Shown here in pieces: positions 19,964-31,299 of a DNA stretch of 64,000 nucleotides (position 1 is the first letter of the stretch; the number at the start of each line of letters is the position of its first letter). The notes beneath the pieces are model-generated. The model had not been told where the DNA came from. It was given only the letters and a program-made list of their open reading frames with translations, and ran no database searches. The position numbers were made by a program, and so were the translations under genes. The stretch comes from Plantago ovata. Lineage: Eukaryota; Streptophyta; Magnoliopsida; Lamiales; Plantaginaceae. The stretch is from positions 59,137,253-59,201,252 of the forward strand of contig CM051458.1 in the NCBI GenBank assembly GCA_028274465.1, written 5' to 3'.

Positions 19964-22280
19964 CTATGATTCATAGTTGGCCTGCCGCTTTGTTCCTTCG
20001 TTGGCCAGTCTGTCCGCCACATTGTTCATTTCCATGTACACAAAAGATATCTGCACCTGGTGGACTGTGCTTAGTCTTCTACGAGCTTCCCTGAGTAGCA
20101 AGTCTTTGCTTCTTGTTGTTGCTTCCGCTGTGTCCCTGCTAAAGCAAGATTCCAAAGTTTTTGAATCAATTTGGATAATCGTGTTCTGACTTCCAAGATT
20201 TTCACACAATTTAATGCAAAAAACTTTGGCATGAAACTCAACAGCTGTTGTCACGCCCCAAAACCAAAATACGATTTTTAAAGATTTTCAAAAGACGCGA
20301 CCGACCGTGTATCGTAAGATGGTCTTACGCCAACACGAAGTCTCAGCAATAGCATAATCATAAACATATCATAATTTGCGGAAACGTAAACTTTTAAAAA
20401 AAGAAACTGTGTCCAAGAGTAAATATCAGAGCAAACTAAATCCCAAAACAAAAGGTCTGCAAAACTAGCTACAAGTCTCTAGCTCAAAACAAACTACGAA
20501 ACCAGGTCTGAACATAAAGGAAATCCTACAAGGAAAAAAAAACTCGAAAACTCCCAAGCAAAACTCTAACTCTCACCCTGCTGAACGTCTGTAAAAAAAG
20601 GAGTAAGGGGTGAGCTACAAACTCAATAAGAGAATATCCTGGCACATCCACCCGGATCAAGTAATGCTTCAAAAATCATACATATATATACATTCCAATA
20701 ATATCACACGTAACAAAGGTGCATGGAAACATAACGTAACATTTCGGCTCAACAGACATGATCCCATGGCCACTAGTATAAGTCCGGTGGCACAGAGGTC
20801 GGCTTTACATAACATAACATAACATAAAGTACCCCACCAAAGGGCACAACATAAAGGCCTAGCACGACAAAACACCTCGAAGAGTACATAACATTGCACA
20901 GGCACATCTGGAGCTCAAATATAACATTAGTCCATGCACTTGGACAACAAGTTTACATTCATCACATGCATAAGTCAAAAACATTTAATTTAGGGTAACA
21001 TACTTGATCCTTATTTTTCTACTATATCAAGCCCCATAAATTGATATAATAGTTTTTATCAAAATCATTCAAAAACTTGAATATACAATAAAACATACTT
21101 TTTATAGATAATAATAGTATTGAAATTACAAGCTTTGGTGTCAGAATATCCCCTTACCTCGAACTAAACCGTAAGCTCCAGAACTCACAAGTTGCTACTC
21201 ACTCTAAGCACCTAACAGTACAAAGTAATACAATTACTACGCGAAAACTACACTAGCAGCTGGACTAAAACATAACAAAACAACTAATTGGAGACAAGGG
21301 GACAAAAGTTAGTGGGATTATGCATAAGCATGATGTCATCACTTGAACAAGACAAACCAATTGGCCCAACCGAGAAAATACGGAAATTGACTTGAATACT
21401 GGTTTGGTGGTAAATTGCACAAGATAACCCCTGAAACAGGCCCTTGAATTACATAACACAGAGCAATTTACCAAGGCTAAATCAAAAAGGACAAAACGAT
21501 GATGATGATGTCTGTAGGTGAAATACCAAATCAATTGCTATTGTTCAAAAAGCATAGCAAGGAGAGAGAAATACCTTGAATCAATAAGTACGGATCAGTA
21601 CAGAACACAATGGGTACGAGCGAAGGCAAAAAGAAAACTGAACACCTAAGTGAACCGAACAGAAGAAGAATAAAGGGTTTCAGCTTCAAAAACAGACTGA
21701 ACGGAACGAAATAGATTGAATAAATTGATAAAGCAAGACTTACCAGAAAGATTGATGAGGACGGCGCTGAGAAAGTAAACGTACGAGACCTAGTTTTCTT
21801 CTATGTTTAACGTAGCATCTGAAGAATATATATATAATAAGTCAGAAAAGTCTAAATAGGAAATTTAATTAATTCCCACTCCTTTTCTTATTTGACTTAT
21901 TAAACCCACTTCTTTTAATATTCTACTTAAAAATACCTTTTTAATAAATAAAGTATTAAATAAGCAAAATAAATTTCTGGGGTTTTACATCTGTAGCATT
22001 GGTTTTGCCTAGAAAAGTAGCTCCGACAATGAGGAATTGCCCCATGTGATTTCTAACTATAGCTCCTGCCCCTGCCTTTCCATGTGTTGGATCATATGAT
22101 CCATCAATATTCAAACATACAAATCCTTGTGGTGGTGACTGCCATTTGCAGGGAATTTGTATTGGTTGAAGTATTTTGTTAACTTCTGTAAGCTGCCAGT
22201 TGTCTTTAAGAGCATAGAAAATCCTGGTTATCATGTTTGATGGAGTATTTTCCAAATTTTCAAAGATCTTCTCATTCCTA
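19964..22280 (-). pseudogene. LINE RNase H domain, interrupted by a Tekay LTR
   Basis: The first half (22280-21990) reads FVCLNIDGSYDPTHGKAGAG, AIVRNHMGQFLIVGATFLGK and TNAT. The second half (20248-19964) resumes as TAVEFHAKVFCIKLCENLGS, IIQIDSKTLESCF and NNVADRLANEGTKRQ. Together they show the D-E-D-D pattern of plant LINE RNase H. The 1741-bp LTR sits exactly between NAT and AVEFHA, flanked by ACAGA and ACAGC on the minus strand. Confidence 0.85.
20249..21989 (-). mobile_element. Solo Tekay-type LTR inserted in the LINE
   Basis: This 1741-bp LTR, inverted relative to the window, starts (minus strand) TGTAAAACCCCAG and ends GGGGCGTGACA. It closely matches 17555-19274, including the repeated GTTATGTTATG and Polypyrimidine sections. 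It is flanked on the plus strand by GCTGT and TCTGT, a 5-bp duplication with one difference, and lies inside the LINE RNase H domain. It was inserted after the LINE. Confidence 0.92.
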
Positions 22281-22305
22281 AATCTCCAAACCATCCATGC
22301 AAAAA

Positions 22306-23412
22306 TTAAGATAGACAACAGGTGTTGAGAGTTAAAATATAGATGAAAGACCACCTGTGGTATTGTGTGAACAGGCATTGTGTTTGTAAAAAAAGTTGTC
22401 TAACATTTTGGAAGAAAGAGCATGTAAAGACCAAATGATCTAGGGTTTCTTCTGTTTCATGACAAAGTGTGCACTGGGGTGATGCAATCACATTCTGCAT
22501 GAACAAATGTTGGGTTGTGGGCAGTCTATGGTGAATGCCCATCCACAGAAAAAACTTAACTCTAGGTAGTAGTTTAAGTTCCCAAATTTTCTTCCAAGGC
22601 CATTGAGGACCTTGTTCTTGTTGGTTGTTATGAATAAGATGGTAAGCACTTTTAACAGAAAAGTGGCCGTTTTTTTCTCCATTCCATATCACCTTATCTG
22701 GCAGATTTTCTACAGGAGGAATTGCCATTATTTCTTCTACAATATCTTGTGGTAAAACTTGTTCTAATTCATGTACTTTCCAATTGTTATCTTGAATATA
22801 ATGTTGGACTGTTTCTAATTGATCTCTAGGTGCCCCAAAATCATGTAACCTCTTATTGTTTAACCATTTATCTTTCCAAAAGTTGATAGAGTTTCCACTT
22901 CCAACCTGATAACTCAAACCAGACTTAAATTCTTCTTTGAGTTTGACCAGGTTTTTCCAGAACCAACTTTGTTGAGGTTTTGCCATAGCCTCAAGGAAAT
23001 TTGTTTCAGGGAAGTATTTGTTCTTGTATACAATGAACCATAAAGAGTTGGTTTCTGTATGCAAGTACCATAAGTGCTTTAAAAGAAAGACTCTGTTTAA
23101 AAAAAATAAATCCCTGACACCTAAACCCCCTCGATCAACAGGCTTGCAAACTTTTTTCCATTTAACTTTTCCTTTTGATTTTCCATTTTTATCTGCATTC
23201 CAAAGGAAATTTCTATTGATTGCCTCCAATTTACTAATAGTAGGAGTAGACAATTTAGCAATAGACATAGAATAGGATGGAATGGCATTTGTTACACCCT
23301 TTATAAGGGTCAATCTTCTAGAGTAGGAAAGAAATTTAGAATACCAAGTGTTAATCTTATTATTAACCTTGTTTATAGTTTCCTTAAAGAAATCCCTTTT
23401 TTTGTTTCCCAA
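22306..23412 (-). pseudogene. LINE ORF2 C-terminal region with zinc-binding domain
   Basis: A 368-residue open stretch carries the post-RT region typical of plant LINEs: INTWYSKFLSYSRRLTLIKG, NRNFLWNADKN, WKKVCKPVDRGGLGVRDL, then FSVKSAYHLI and the Cys/His pattern LPRVKFFLWM, QCTLCHETEETLDHLVFTCS (reverse-transcriptase zinc-binding domain). It overlaps the next frame at its end, so a frame change separates it from RNase H. Confidence 0.88.
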
Positions 23413-23559
23413 ACGGAAAGGAAGTCCTAAGTTTGTCTAACCTTTTGTTGTGAATAACTCCTAAGAGTTGTGTTATGTGTTGTTTAGTATGAACTGGTGT
23501 GTTAGGGGAAAAGAGTATTCTACTCTTTTTCCAACACACATTTTGTCCAGAAGCTTTGG

Positions 23560-24330
23560 CATACTGTTAAAGTGTTTGTGCCAAGGTTTCGACATAATGG
23601 TTATTTGATTTACAAAATAGAATGCAGTCATCTGCAAAGAATTAAAGAGGAATTTGAGGTCCCCACCTTGAAGATTTTAAAGGAACAAAATCTCCATCTT
23701 GAGACTTCTTTAAAATCAAGTGTACTAGCAGTTCCTGACAGAGTATAAAGATATAAGGAGATAGAAAATCTCCTTGTCTTATACCTCTTTGAGGAATCCA
23801 TGTAGGAGACTCCATTTGGTTGACTCTTACAGAAAAAGAAGCAGTTTTAATACATGTCATAATTAGATTTATAAAAAAAGGAGGAAAATTAAACGTTGTA
23901 AGAGTGAATTGAATGAAGTCCCAATCTAGCCTATTATAAGCTTTTTCAATATCAAGTTTTAGAGCAATATAATGTTGTCTACCTTTTTTCCTCTTGTTCA
24001 TGGAGTGTAACAGTTCATGAGCAATCATGACATTGTCACTAATCCTCCTCTTAGGAACAAAGGCATTTTGGAAAGGGGAAACAAGTTTGTCCAACAAAGG
24101 CCTTATTTTGTTTACTAAAATCTTTGAAATTATCTTGTAGCTTACATTACATAAGCTTATGGGCCTGAATTCTGCAGGTATATGTGGATTTTGTTTCTTG
24201 GGGATAAGGACTATGGAGGTTTGATTTAACAAAGGATCCAGAGTCCCATTTTGGAAAAACGATCTAACAAAATCACAGACCTGAGAACTGACTGTTTCCC
24301 AGTGATTATGGTAGAATTTGCTATTGAGAC
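23560..24330 (-). pseudogene. LINE reverse transcriptase
   Basis: The fingers and palm are clear: TSIVLIPKKQNPHIPAEFRP, ISLCNVSYKIISKILVNKIR, FVPKRRISDNVMIAHELLHS, LKLDIEKAYNRLDWDFIQFT and PQRGIRQGDFLSPYIFILC. The catalytic FADD motif follows at about 23615-23630 (FFADDCILFCKSN), after an in-frame stop near 23642 that ends the longest open frame (24232-23642). The segment belongs to the plant L1 clade by motif order and by the RNase H domain downstream. Confidence 0.88.
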
Positions 24331-25036
24331 CATCTGGTCGAGGGGCTTTGTCAGGGTTAATTGACTTTACAGCCTCCCATATCTCCTTATCAGTAACCTC
24401 TGAATCAAAGAATGGTGATCTTCCAGTGATAGAGTAGAAGTATATCCTGGAAGATACCTACTTCAGTTGGTACCATTTGTGCCTGGTTTTTGAAAAAATT
24501 GTAGAAAACCTGTAGTATTTCTTCATGATGATAAGTCCAATCTCCCTCCTGGTTCTTAATCCCATGAATATACTTCCTTCTTTGTTGGTGTGATGTTGTA
24601 GCATGGAAGTTTGGTGTTGGCATCACCATATTTTAACCAATTTCTTTTTGCTCTTTGTTTCCATAATATAGCTTTTTGTTTATTGAGATTGTGAATCTCT
24701 TGTTTCAGCTGCTCTTCTTTGGGACCAAAGTATGATGGATTATTAGGCAGTTGTTCCCAACATACCTTATATTCTTGTTTTAAAGCTTTAAGCTTTGTGT
24801 TTATTAGGCTGACGAATGTAAGAGGCCATTTTACAATATCTTTTGCTGAATTCCTAACCCCTTCAGCAAAGCTGAAGTTTGTTTTATGAGTTTCAATCTC
24901 CCAAAATTCTTCCAGCAGTGGTTGGAAGATTTGATCTTCTGACCACATGTTTTCATATCTTTTTTTTTGTTGGCAAATATGTATTTACTGGATTAAGGTC
25001 AACTAGCAGTATAGTATGACCAGAGACAGGGGTGGG

Positions 25037-25851
25037 TGTTGGTCCCTTTAGACAACAAGTAAAGACTAGAGGGGGGGGGGAGGTGAATAGTCTTTACAAA
25101 CTTTTGCATCGTCTAAAACTTTCTCAGCAAGTGTTTATTACTTTTCAGTAATGAGTTTGCTGGTACTTAACTTTCACAGCAAGTGCTTATTACTTTTCAC
25201 TGACAAGTTTGCTAATATTTAGAAACAGAGTGCGGAAGTCTTTTACAATAAGTGCTTTTGTCAGAAAGCTAGTTTCAGCAAGTGAGCAGATAAACAGTGT
25301 AAAACAAAGTAACTTACTGAAAGATAACTGCAGAAATGTAAATCACACAAACACTTTTATAGTGGTATATATCTGAGGGTGACGTAATCCCTTAACTAAT
25401 CCACTTTGTCCTTTCTAGGACTGAATCCATTATGATAAGATATGAGGTTCCTTACAAATCCTATCACTAATGATTCACAGAAACCAAAGCACACTTGCCT
25501 TGTTTCCAACCTAAACTAGAGAACTGTAACCTTGTTCTCCACCAAACTTAGGACACTTAATCAACAAAACTATGCTTGATTAGTTCCCCCTGAATTCCAC
25601 GCATGTATAAGGGTGTTTATCAGTTAGAGAGGTTTGGGATGAGATGACTTGAATATAACTTTGCAGCTATAACAAGTAATCTAAAAAAACTCAACTTGTA
25701 ATACTTTGCAGTAAGCAAGTGTTGGTCCCTTTAAACAACAAGAAAAGACTAGAGGGGGGGGGGTGAATAGTCTTTTCAAACTTTTGTCGTTTAAAACTTT
25801 CTCAGCAAGTACTTATTACTTTTCAGTAATGAGGTTGCTGATACTTAACTT
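25037..25851 (-). mobile_element. Two partial SIRE-type LTRs, head to tail
   Basis: TGTTGGTCCCTTT followed by an AGACTAGAGGGG tract begins at 25037 and again at 25720. This is the minus-strand view of the end of the SIRE-type LTR seen at 40715, 51215 and 63417. The first copy covers 683 bp. The second runs 132 bp into the assembly gap. The arrangement fits one LTR element inserted into the LTR of another, but the gap hides the far end. Confidence 0.8.
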
Positions 25852-25951
25852 NNNNNNNNNNNNNNNNNNNNNNNNNNNNNNNNNNNNNNNNNNNNNNNNN
25901 NNNNNNNNNNNNNNNNNNNNNNNNNNNNNNNNNNNNNNNNNNNNNNNNNNN
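25852..25951. other. Assembly gap (100 N)
   Basis: Exactly 100 unknown bases, the conventional size for a gap of unknown length. Sequence on the two sides belongs to different elements, so true adjacency is not shown. Confidence 0.99.
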
Positions 25952-27637
25952 CCACCCCTTGGGGCAAGTCTACCAAGTTCCAAACTTGGTTCTGGTACAT
26001 TGAATCCATTTCTAATTCCTGCCTCTTGCCATTTGTCTGAGTCAATATCAATTATTGCCTCTTTGTAGGTCTCGGGATCTTCCCGATCTGATAATCCGAC
26101 ATCAAGTTCACTGATGTCTTCTATCATAATGCTTGCTTCTGAGGTCCTTTTAGGATCCTCTTCGACCTACGGAGCTCACTTGTTCTGGTGCTTTTCTTTT
26201 CTGGCTTCGTGTAACACGAACATATATCAGTGGGTACTGATGCAGCTGGTCGCGGGGCGCGACTCTGTTCCCTTGCGGGAGGCTTCCTCTGTGCAACTTG
26301 TTGCACGGTTGGTTGACAACGAGTTCTATTGGTGGGTTTTCAACTGTTGATCTAATCACAGGACTCCACTGACTATGACATGCCTAGCAAGTGTCATATC
26401 ATCACCCTTGTCTGCTTCAAAAGCTCCCACTGAACTTGAGTCCAAATCAGAAGATTTAGAGACCTCATGTTCGCGCGTGTCAAAGTCTTGAATTTCTTCA
26501 AGTTCTATCATGTCATCTAACCTCTTTTCTTTGAGGTATTCAGCTTCTAAAAACTTGACGTTTCTAGATACAGTCACCTTGTGATCTTCAGCATGATAGA
26601 ATTCATAGTCTCTCATCTGACGAGGGTAGCCTATGAAATATACTTTGACACCCTTGGCATCTAACTTATCAGTGAGCATCAGTTTGACTATCGCAGGACA
26701 GCCCCAAGGTCTAAGATAGCCCAGTGAGGGCTTCTTTCCCTTCCATAACTCATAAGGAGTTTTCTCCACTGATTTAGATGGTACACGGTTCAGAATGTAG
26801 ATTGGAGTTTGTAGTGCCCCCACAGATATTTTGGAAGAGTCGAGAATCCAATCATTGATCTTACCATGTCTAACAGGGTTCGATTCCTCCTCTCAGACAC
26901 ACCATTTAACTGTGGTGTTCCAGGAGGATTCCATTGCGATTGAATTCCATTTTCCTTCAAGTAGTCGATAAATTCTTCACTAAGGTATTCACCTTGTCGA
27001 TCTGATCGAAGAGTGACTATCTTTAGGTTCAATTCATTCTCGATCTCATTCCTAAACTCCTTGAATTTCCCAAAGGTCTCGGATTTATTGTTCATAAGAT
27101 AAATATATCCATACCTTGAGAAATCGTCAGTAAAGGTAACGAAGTAAGGATAACCCCCACGCGCATGGACTTTAAAAGGTCCACATACATCGGTATGTAT
27201 GAGCTCTAAGCAGCGAGTGGCACGAACACCTTGTCCAACAAAAGGTTTGTTAGTCATCTTACCCTTAACACATGATTCGCATGTACCATATGATTCAAAA
27301 TCAAATGGTTCTAAGTAGTCCAACTTCCTTAGTCTTTGAATCCATGTTTCATTGATATGGCCTAGCCGACAATGCCATAGATAAGATGGATTATTCTTCC
27401 TACTTGAAGACGGTTGTTTGTTATGTATTTGAAATAAAGGTAGACTACTTTGTAAAATATATAAACCATTCACCAAGCGAGCTTTTCCATAATACTGATC
27501 ATTTAATGAAAAATAACAAGTATTATTCGCAAATCGAAAGGAAAAACCCATATTGTCTAACAATGGAATGGAAATAATATTTCTGACAATGGATGGAACA
27601 AAATAAACATTATCAAGTTCTAAACATTGTCCCCATT
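25952..27637 (-). mobile_element. Copia-type retrotransposon fragment (integrase to start of reverse transcriptase)
   Basis: On the minus strand the order is: protease-integrase linker and zinc-binding region (LWHCRLGHINETWIQRLRKL, CESCVKGKMTNKPF), integrase core (HTDVCGPFKVHARGGYPYFV, TFTDDFSRYGYIYLM, LRSDRQGEYLSEEF, PGTPQLNGVSERRNRTLLDM), integrase C-terminal region (YELWKGKKPSLGYLRPWGCP), and the first block of reverse transcriptase (SMYQNQVWNLVDLPQG) next to the gap. Integrase before reverse transcriptase is the Ty1/Copia order. No LTRs are assigned. Broken, with several breaks. Confidence 0.88.
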
Positions 27638-27948
27638 GCAACAGGACACTAGATTGATTCAAAGATCTCTATGCAAGACCGAGGAATTTATGCATGATTA
27701 TCGACCCGTTATGTTAAGAAGGATCATACTATCACCAATCTCCATTATCTGCTAGAAACCCCCTTTGCTATCTGTTTGCTGTTTTTATATTCTAAATTAG
27801 ATTTGATAAAGCTAGTTATAGTCCTGAGAGAACGACACTCGAGTCATTCTACTGCTACACTACGGTTTTCGTTGTAGTTGTGGATTGCCTTTGGCTAAAT
27901 AACAAATTTATTTGACTGAACTCGGAACCGACAAATCCGCGTTCATCA
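27638..27948 (+). repeat. 5' LTR, end part, of the Athila-type element
   Basis: This 311-bp segment matches 34662-34972 base for base by eye over about 260 bp, then differs at many places over the last 40 bp before the shared end GTTCATCA. It is followed by AAT and the primer site. Confidence 0.9.
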
Positions 27949-27951
27949 AAT

Positions 27952-27969
27952 TGGCGCCGTTGCCGGGGA
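27952..27969 (+). promoter_or_regulatory. Primer binding site, tRNA-Asp type
   Basis: TGGCGCCGTTGCCGGGGA lies three bases after the LTR end. This primer site is characteristic of plant Athila-type elements. Confidence 0.88.
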
Positions 27970-28093
27970 CTATACTCCTTTTTTCTGTTTAATTTGTTTA
28001 TATTTACAGCTTTAGATTCCTAATTCTACTAGCTTTAGTTTTCCTTTTTAATCTCTGTCTGATACTGCTTTCCTAGTCTGTTACAGATAGTGT

Positions 28094-29300
28094 ATGCCGC
28101 ATACACGTTCTGCAGGAACACCGCTTGCTAATTCAATTGCTGAGATCGATAGAGTCTACCACCAAAGAAGGCGACTACTTGAAAGGCGCGCACTAGAGGA
28201 AATAGAGGATACCGATTTTTCTGAATCTCTACTCACTCTTTTCAAGGAAATCGACGGAATGGCAGAAGCTAGACCATTGAAGGCATGGGTTCAACCCACC
28301 AAGGATCGTATGAGGGGACCGGCGATTGTTCTTTCGTCTGCAACCCGAGATCTGGAAATCAAGAACCACGCATTCCAACAACTTCCGAGGTTCTATGGCT
28401 TATCAAGGGAAGATGTGATGGGGTACTTGCACGATATCGATGATTTCGTCAACCAACTCCCACGACTCGGAGCTGAAATAACAACGGACGATTTGAGAAT
28501 GAAGGTTTTTGCTATGGGACTTGGCGACAGAGCCAAGTCATGGCTGAGTTCTCTACCAGCAGGCTCGCTGGACACTTGGGAGAAGGTTTTTTCAGCTTTC
28601 ATGGAGAAATACTTCCCTCACACCTTGACTACCGCGCTAAAGGCGCAGATCACTGGATTCAAGCAGGACTATGATGAGACCATCTACACCGCGTTTGAGA
28701 GGTTCCAAGATCTCACGAACAAGTGCCCTCACCATGGTTTTGAGCTTTCCGACCTAGTCCAACACTTCTACAATGGACTAACCTTCGAGAACCAACAAGT
28801 GGTGGATTTTCAATGCCGAGGCAATATTTGGGAGGAAACCGCAGAAGCCGTCTGGGCAGTTTTCGAAAGGCTTGCTAAGGGTTCGCAGTTCAAGGACCCA
28901 AGAGCAATGGTTAGGAGACGTGGACCTGAAGCTCCACCGACTCAAGAAGCCCCTATGTATAGGGGGAATGGGGATCAATTCGAGTGCTTTACCAACGAAT
29001 TGAAGCAAGTCCTCAAGAGCGCCACCGGAACAACTGTTTCGAACGAAGTATGCCGAATATGCAAGAATTATGGGCATGGGGCTCATATGTGTAGATCGGA
29101 GCTGGCATACGATGATGGCAACTGGGCTCGAGGAGGCTAAGAAGAAGCCTTTGCTACGGAGTTTGGTACTCAAGAAGTTAGCTACGGACAAGACGGTAGG
29201 AATCCTCGAGGTGGATTTTGGAGAAGAGGATACCGTAACAATCAAGGATATGCACCGGCTAACCAAACTTATGGACCTAACAAAGACCGTAGTAGGCTAA
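28094..29300 (+). pseudogene. Athila-type gag
   Basis: The protein starts MPHTRSAGTPLANSIAEIDR. It contains the retrotransposon gag core (NHAFQQLPRFYGLSREDV, FAMGLGDRAKSWLSSLPAGS, WEKVFSAFMEKYFPHT, FKQDYDETIYTAFERFQDLT, CPHHGFELSDLVQHFYNGL) and a single zinc knuckle beginning CRICKNYGHGAHMC. The ATG at 28094 follows the primer site by about 125 bp. Fossil coding region. Confidence 0.85.
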
Positions 29301-29368
29301 ACTATGGTAATGACCACTACGGAAACCCCGCTCCGAAAGAGCCACCGAAGTCGAAGTCGGCTCAACTG

Positions 29369-30247
29369 ATGGAGAACTTGCAAAAGATGGTTGATCACAC
29401 ACAAAGTTTTCTCAAACGTTATGAAGAAGATTCTGAGAAGACTAGGGCAAGGCTTGATAGGTTGGAAGAGAGCACTAGGCTTGCCCATCAAAAGATGCAA
29501 GAGTTGATCGACCGAGGAGCAAGTAGGGAACAAGGCAAACTGCCTAGCAACACTGTAAAGTCGAATGCCATTACATTGGCTGGTGATGTACCTGACGAAA
29601 TCACCATCAAGAAGGTTGTTAAGTGCGAGTGTTGCATGAAGGAAGAACTTCTACAGGCTGAGGAAGAAGAGAAGGACCTTGGTTCTGACGCAAGTGATGA
29701 GGAGCAAGAGGATCCCGAACCACTCCCTAAAAGTTTCGATGTTAAGGCAGGGATTGGTGAGCTTGAAGATGTCCGTGCCACACTAGACACGGGATCCTAC
29801 TCAAACATAATCCCTTTGAATGTGTTTGAAAAGAGCAACCTTGGAAAACTATCTGAGCAAAGGGCTATTGTGCAACTGGCGGATGGATCCTTTATGAGAC
29901 CCGAGGGCGTTGTGAAAAATGTTTTGGTCAAGATTGGTGAAGCATCTATATACACCAATTTTGTAGATATGCCGGCGTCTGCACCTGGAACAGGGGATGT
30001 CATACTATTAGGACAAACGTTCTTGACTAAACTACGCTCCGTGATGGACATCTACCAAAGAACTTGCACTATTGAAGTAGATGGCAAGCAACACGTGTTG
30101 AAAGCCATACCAGATCCACCTGAACCACCTGATATTACTAGTCACTACTGTGGTCTTGCAGCCTATATTCTTTCTTATTCACAGGTTCGTGGCATGGACA
30201 GGAGATCAATGAAGGGGAAGCCTAGTACCCACAAAAAGAAGAGATAG
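29369..30247 (+). pseudogene. Athila-type aspartic protease region
   Basis: After an acidic linker (EEEEKDLGSDASDEEQEDPE) the frame shows ATLDTGSYSNIIPLNVFEKS, an aspartic protease catalytic loop (DTG), then VILLGQTFLTKLRSVMDIY and a linker. The usual reverse transcriptase does not follow. Instead, a non-coding region with GGGAGGCAACCC begins, as in the 3' part of Athila-type elements. Confidence 0.8.
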
Positions 30248-30489
30248 GCGCAGACAGGAGTCGAGTCAAAGACTTTAAACAATGACGCTATCCGGGAGGC
30301 AACCCGGAATTTTTATCGCTTTCTTTATTGCTTTTCTGCATGCATTCATTCTTGAAGAATTTGCTTCTCGTATGCGAATTTGTTCATGTCTGTGTCGTAT
30401 ATGCTTATGTTTGAGTGAGATTTTTCGAGTGGTTTTTTGAAAAAATTGGTTTCGGAGATTAAAACCGCATTTTCTGACGATAGGAACCG

Positions 30490-30567
30490 TCTCCCCGCAT
30501 CGGGGAGCACGGGGCGAACCGCCCCGTGTGGGGCAAACCGCCCGCACCAGGGGCGAACCGCCCCACG
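30490..30567 (+). repeat. GC-rich inverted-repeat array after the coding region
   Basis: CTCCCCGCATCGGGGAG, then GGGGCGAACCGCCCC twice and one shorter variant, alternate with CAC/GTG spacers. The array sits in the same relative place (after the last coding block) as the array at 8898-9083 in the other Athila-type element and shares words with the LTR array at 34011-34090. Confidence 0.8.
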
Positions 30568-31299
30568 GCTCCAGATGTTCAAAATCGCGGATTTCTTTCC
30601 CTTTTCCTCATTTTCTTCATATTTCATCATTCCTCCTCCCAAAAAACCCGAAAATCGCGATTTCATCTTCAAATCTTCATAACTTCTTCATTTCTTGACC
30701 AAATTTAGTGTTCTTTAGCTTAAATCGAAGCCTATTACATGATCTATCATCCCATCCGAACAGATTTCGTCCTTATGCGTTAGATTTTCAGATCTGAGGT
30801 ATCATCCTTAGAACCCTAATTTTCGAATTTGGGGGTTTTCTAATTTGAGCTTCAATTATGCTTATTTGATGCATGGGTATGTTATTTGTGTGATTAGACA
30901 TGTTATTTACTATCAATTGCATGTTCAATTTTGCTTGAATTGTTGATTTGGGTATTTTGCTACTAGATGATATATCTTGTTATGCAATATGTCTTTATCT
31001 TTGATTTCTAGCATATGGTTGTGTTTATTGATGTAATGTTGGTAGATTTGACGATAGAATGCTTAATTGTTGAGTATGAGGATTTATGATGGTAGAATTT
31101 TTCGCTACTATGGTATGAACTGAGCCTTGTTATCTAGGATATTGGTTGTCTAGTAAGAGCATAATGTGATGTACTGCATGTAGTGGTTACATTGGTATGT
31201 TGCATGATGAAGAAGCTAGACTAGACATTACGGTTTGGGGAGCTCGATTGTTGATTTTATCACTTGATTATTTCGTTCTTACACTAGCATATGCATGAG

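Larger units (their letters stand above)
19826..24966 (-). mobile_element. 5'-truncated L1-type LINE with RNase H, split by a solo LTR
   Basis: Minus-strand order is: ORF2 segment after the endonuclease (24948-24405, WLKYGDANTK), reverse transcriptase (about 24330-23560), thumb/connection and zinc-binding region (23412-22306), RNase H (22280-21990 and 20248-19964), a short 3' UTR, and a poly(A) tail seen as 14 T at 19826-19839. The endonuclease and ORF1 are absent, a normal 5' truncation. The RNase H domain is interrupted by the LTR at 20249-21989. Several frame breaks lie between the coding segments, so it is inactive. No convincing target duplication could be fixed, because both edges are T-rich. 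Confidence 0.88.

Noticed and set aside
19964-20254. Stand-alone host RNase H gene
   Set aside because: It continues the LINE RNase H domain exactly across the inserted LTR.
25763-26127. Open frames crossing the N run
   Set aside because: The unknown bases carry no information, and the flanks belong to different elements.
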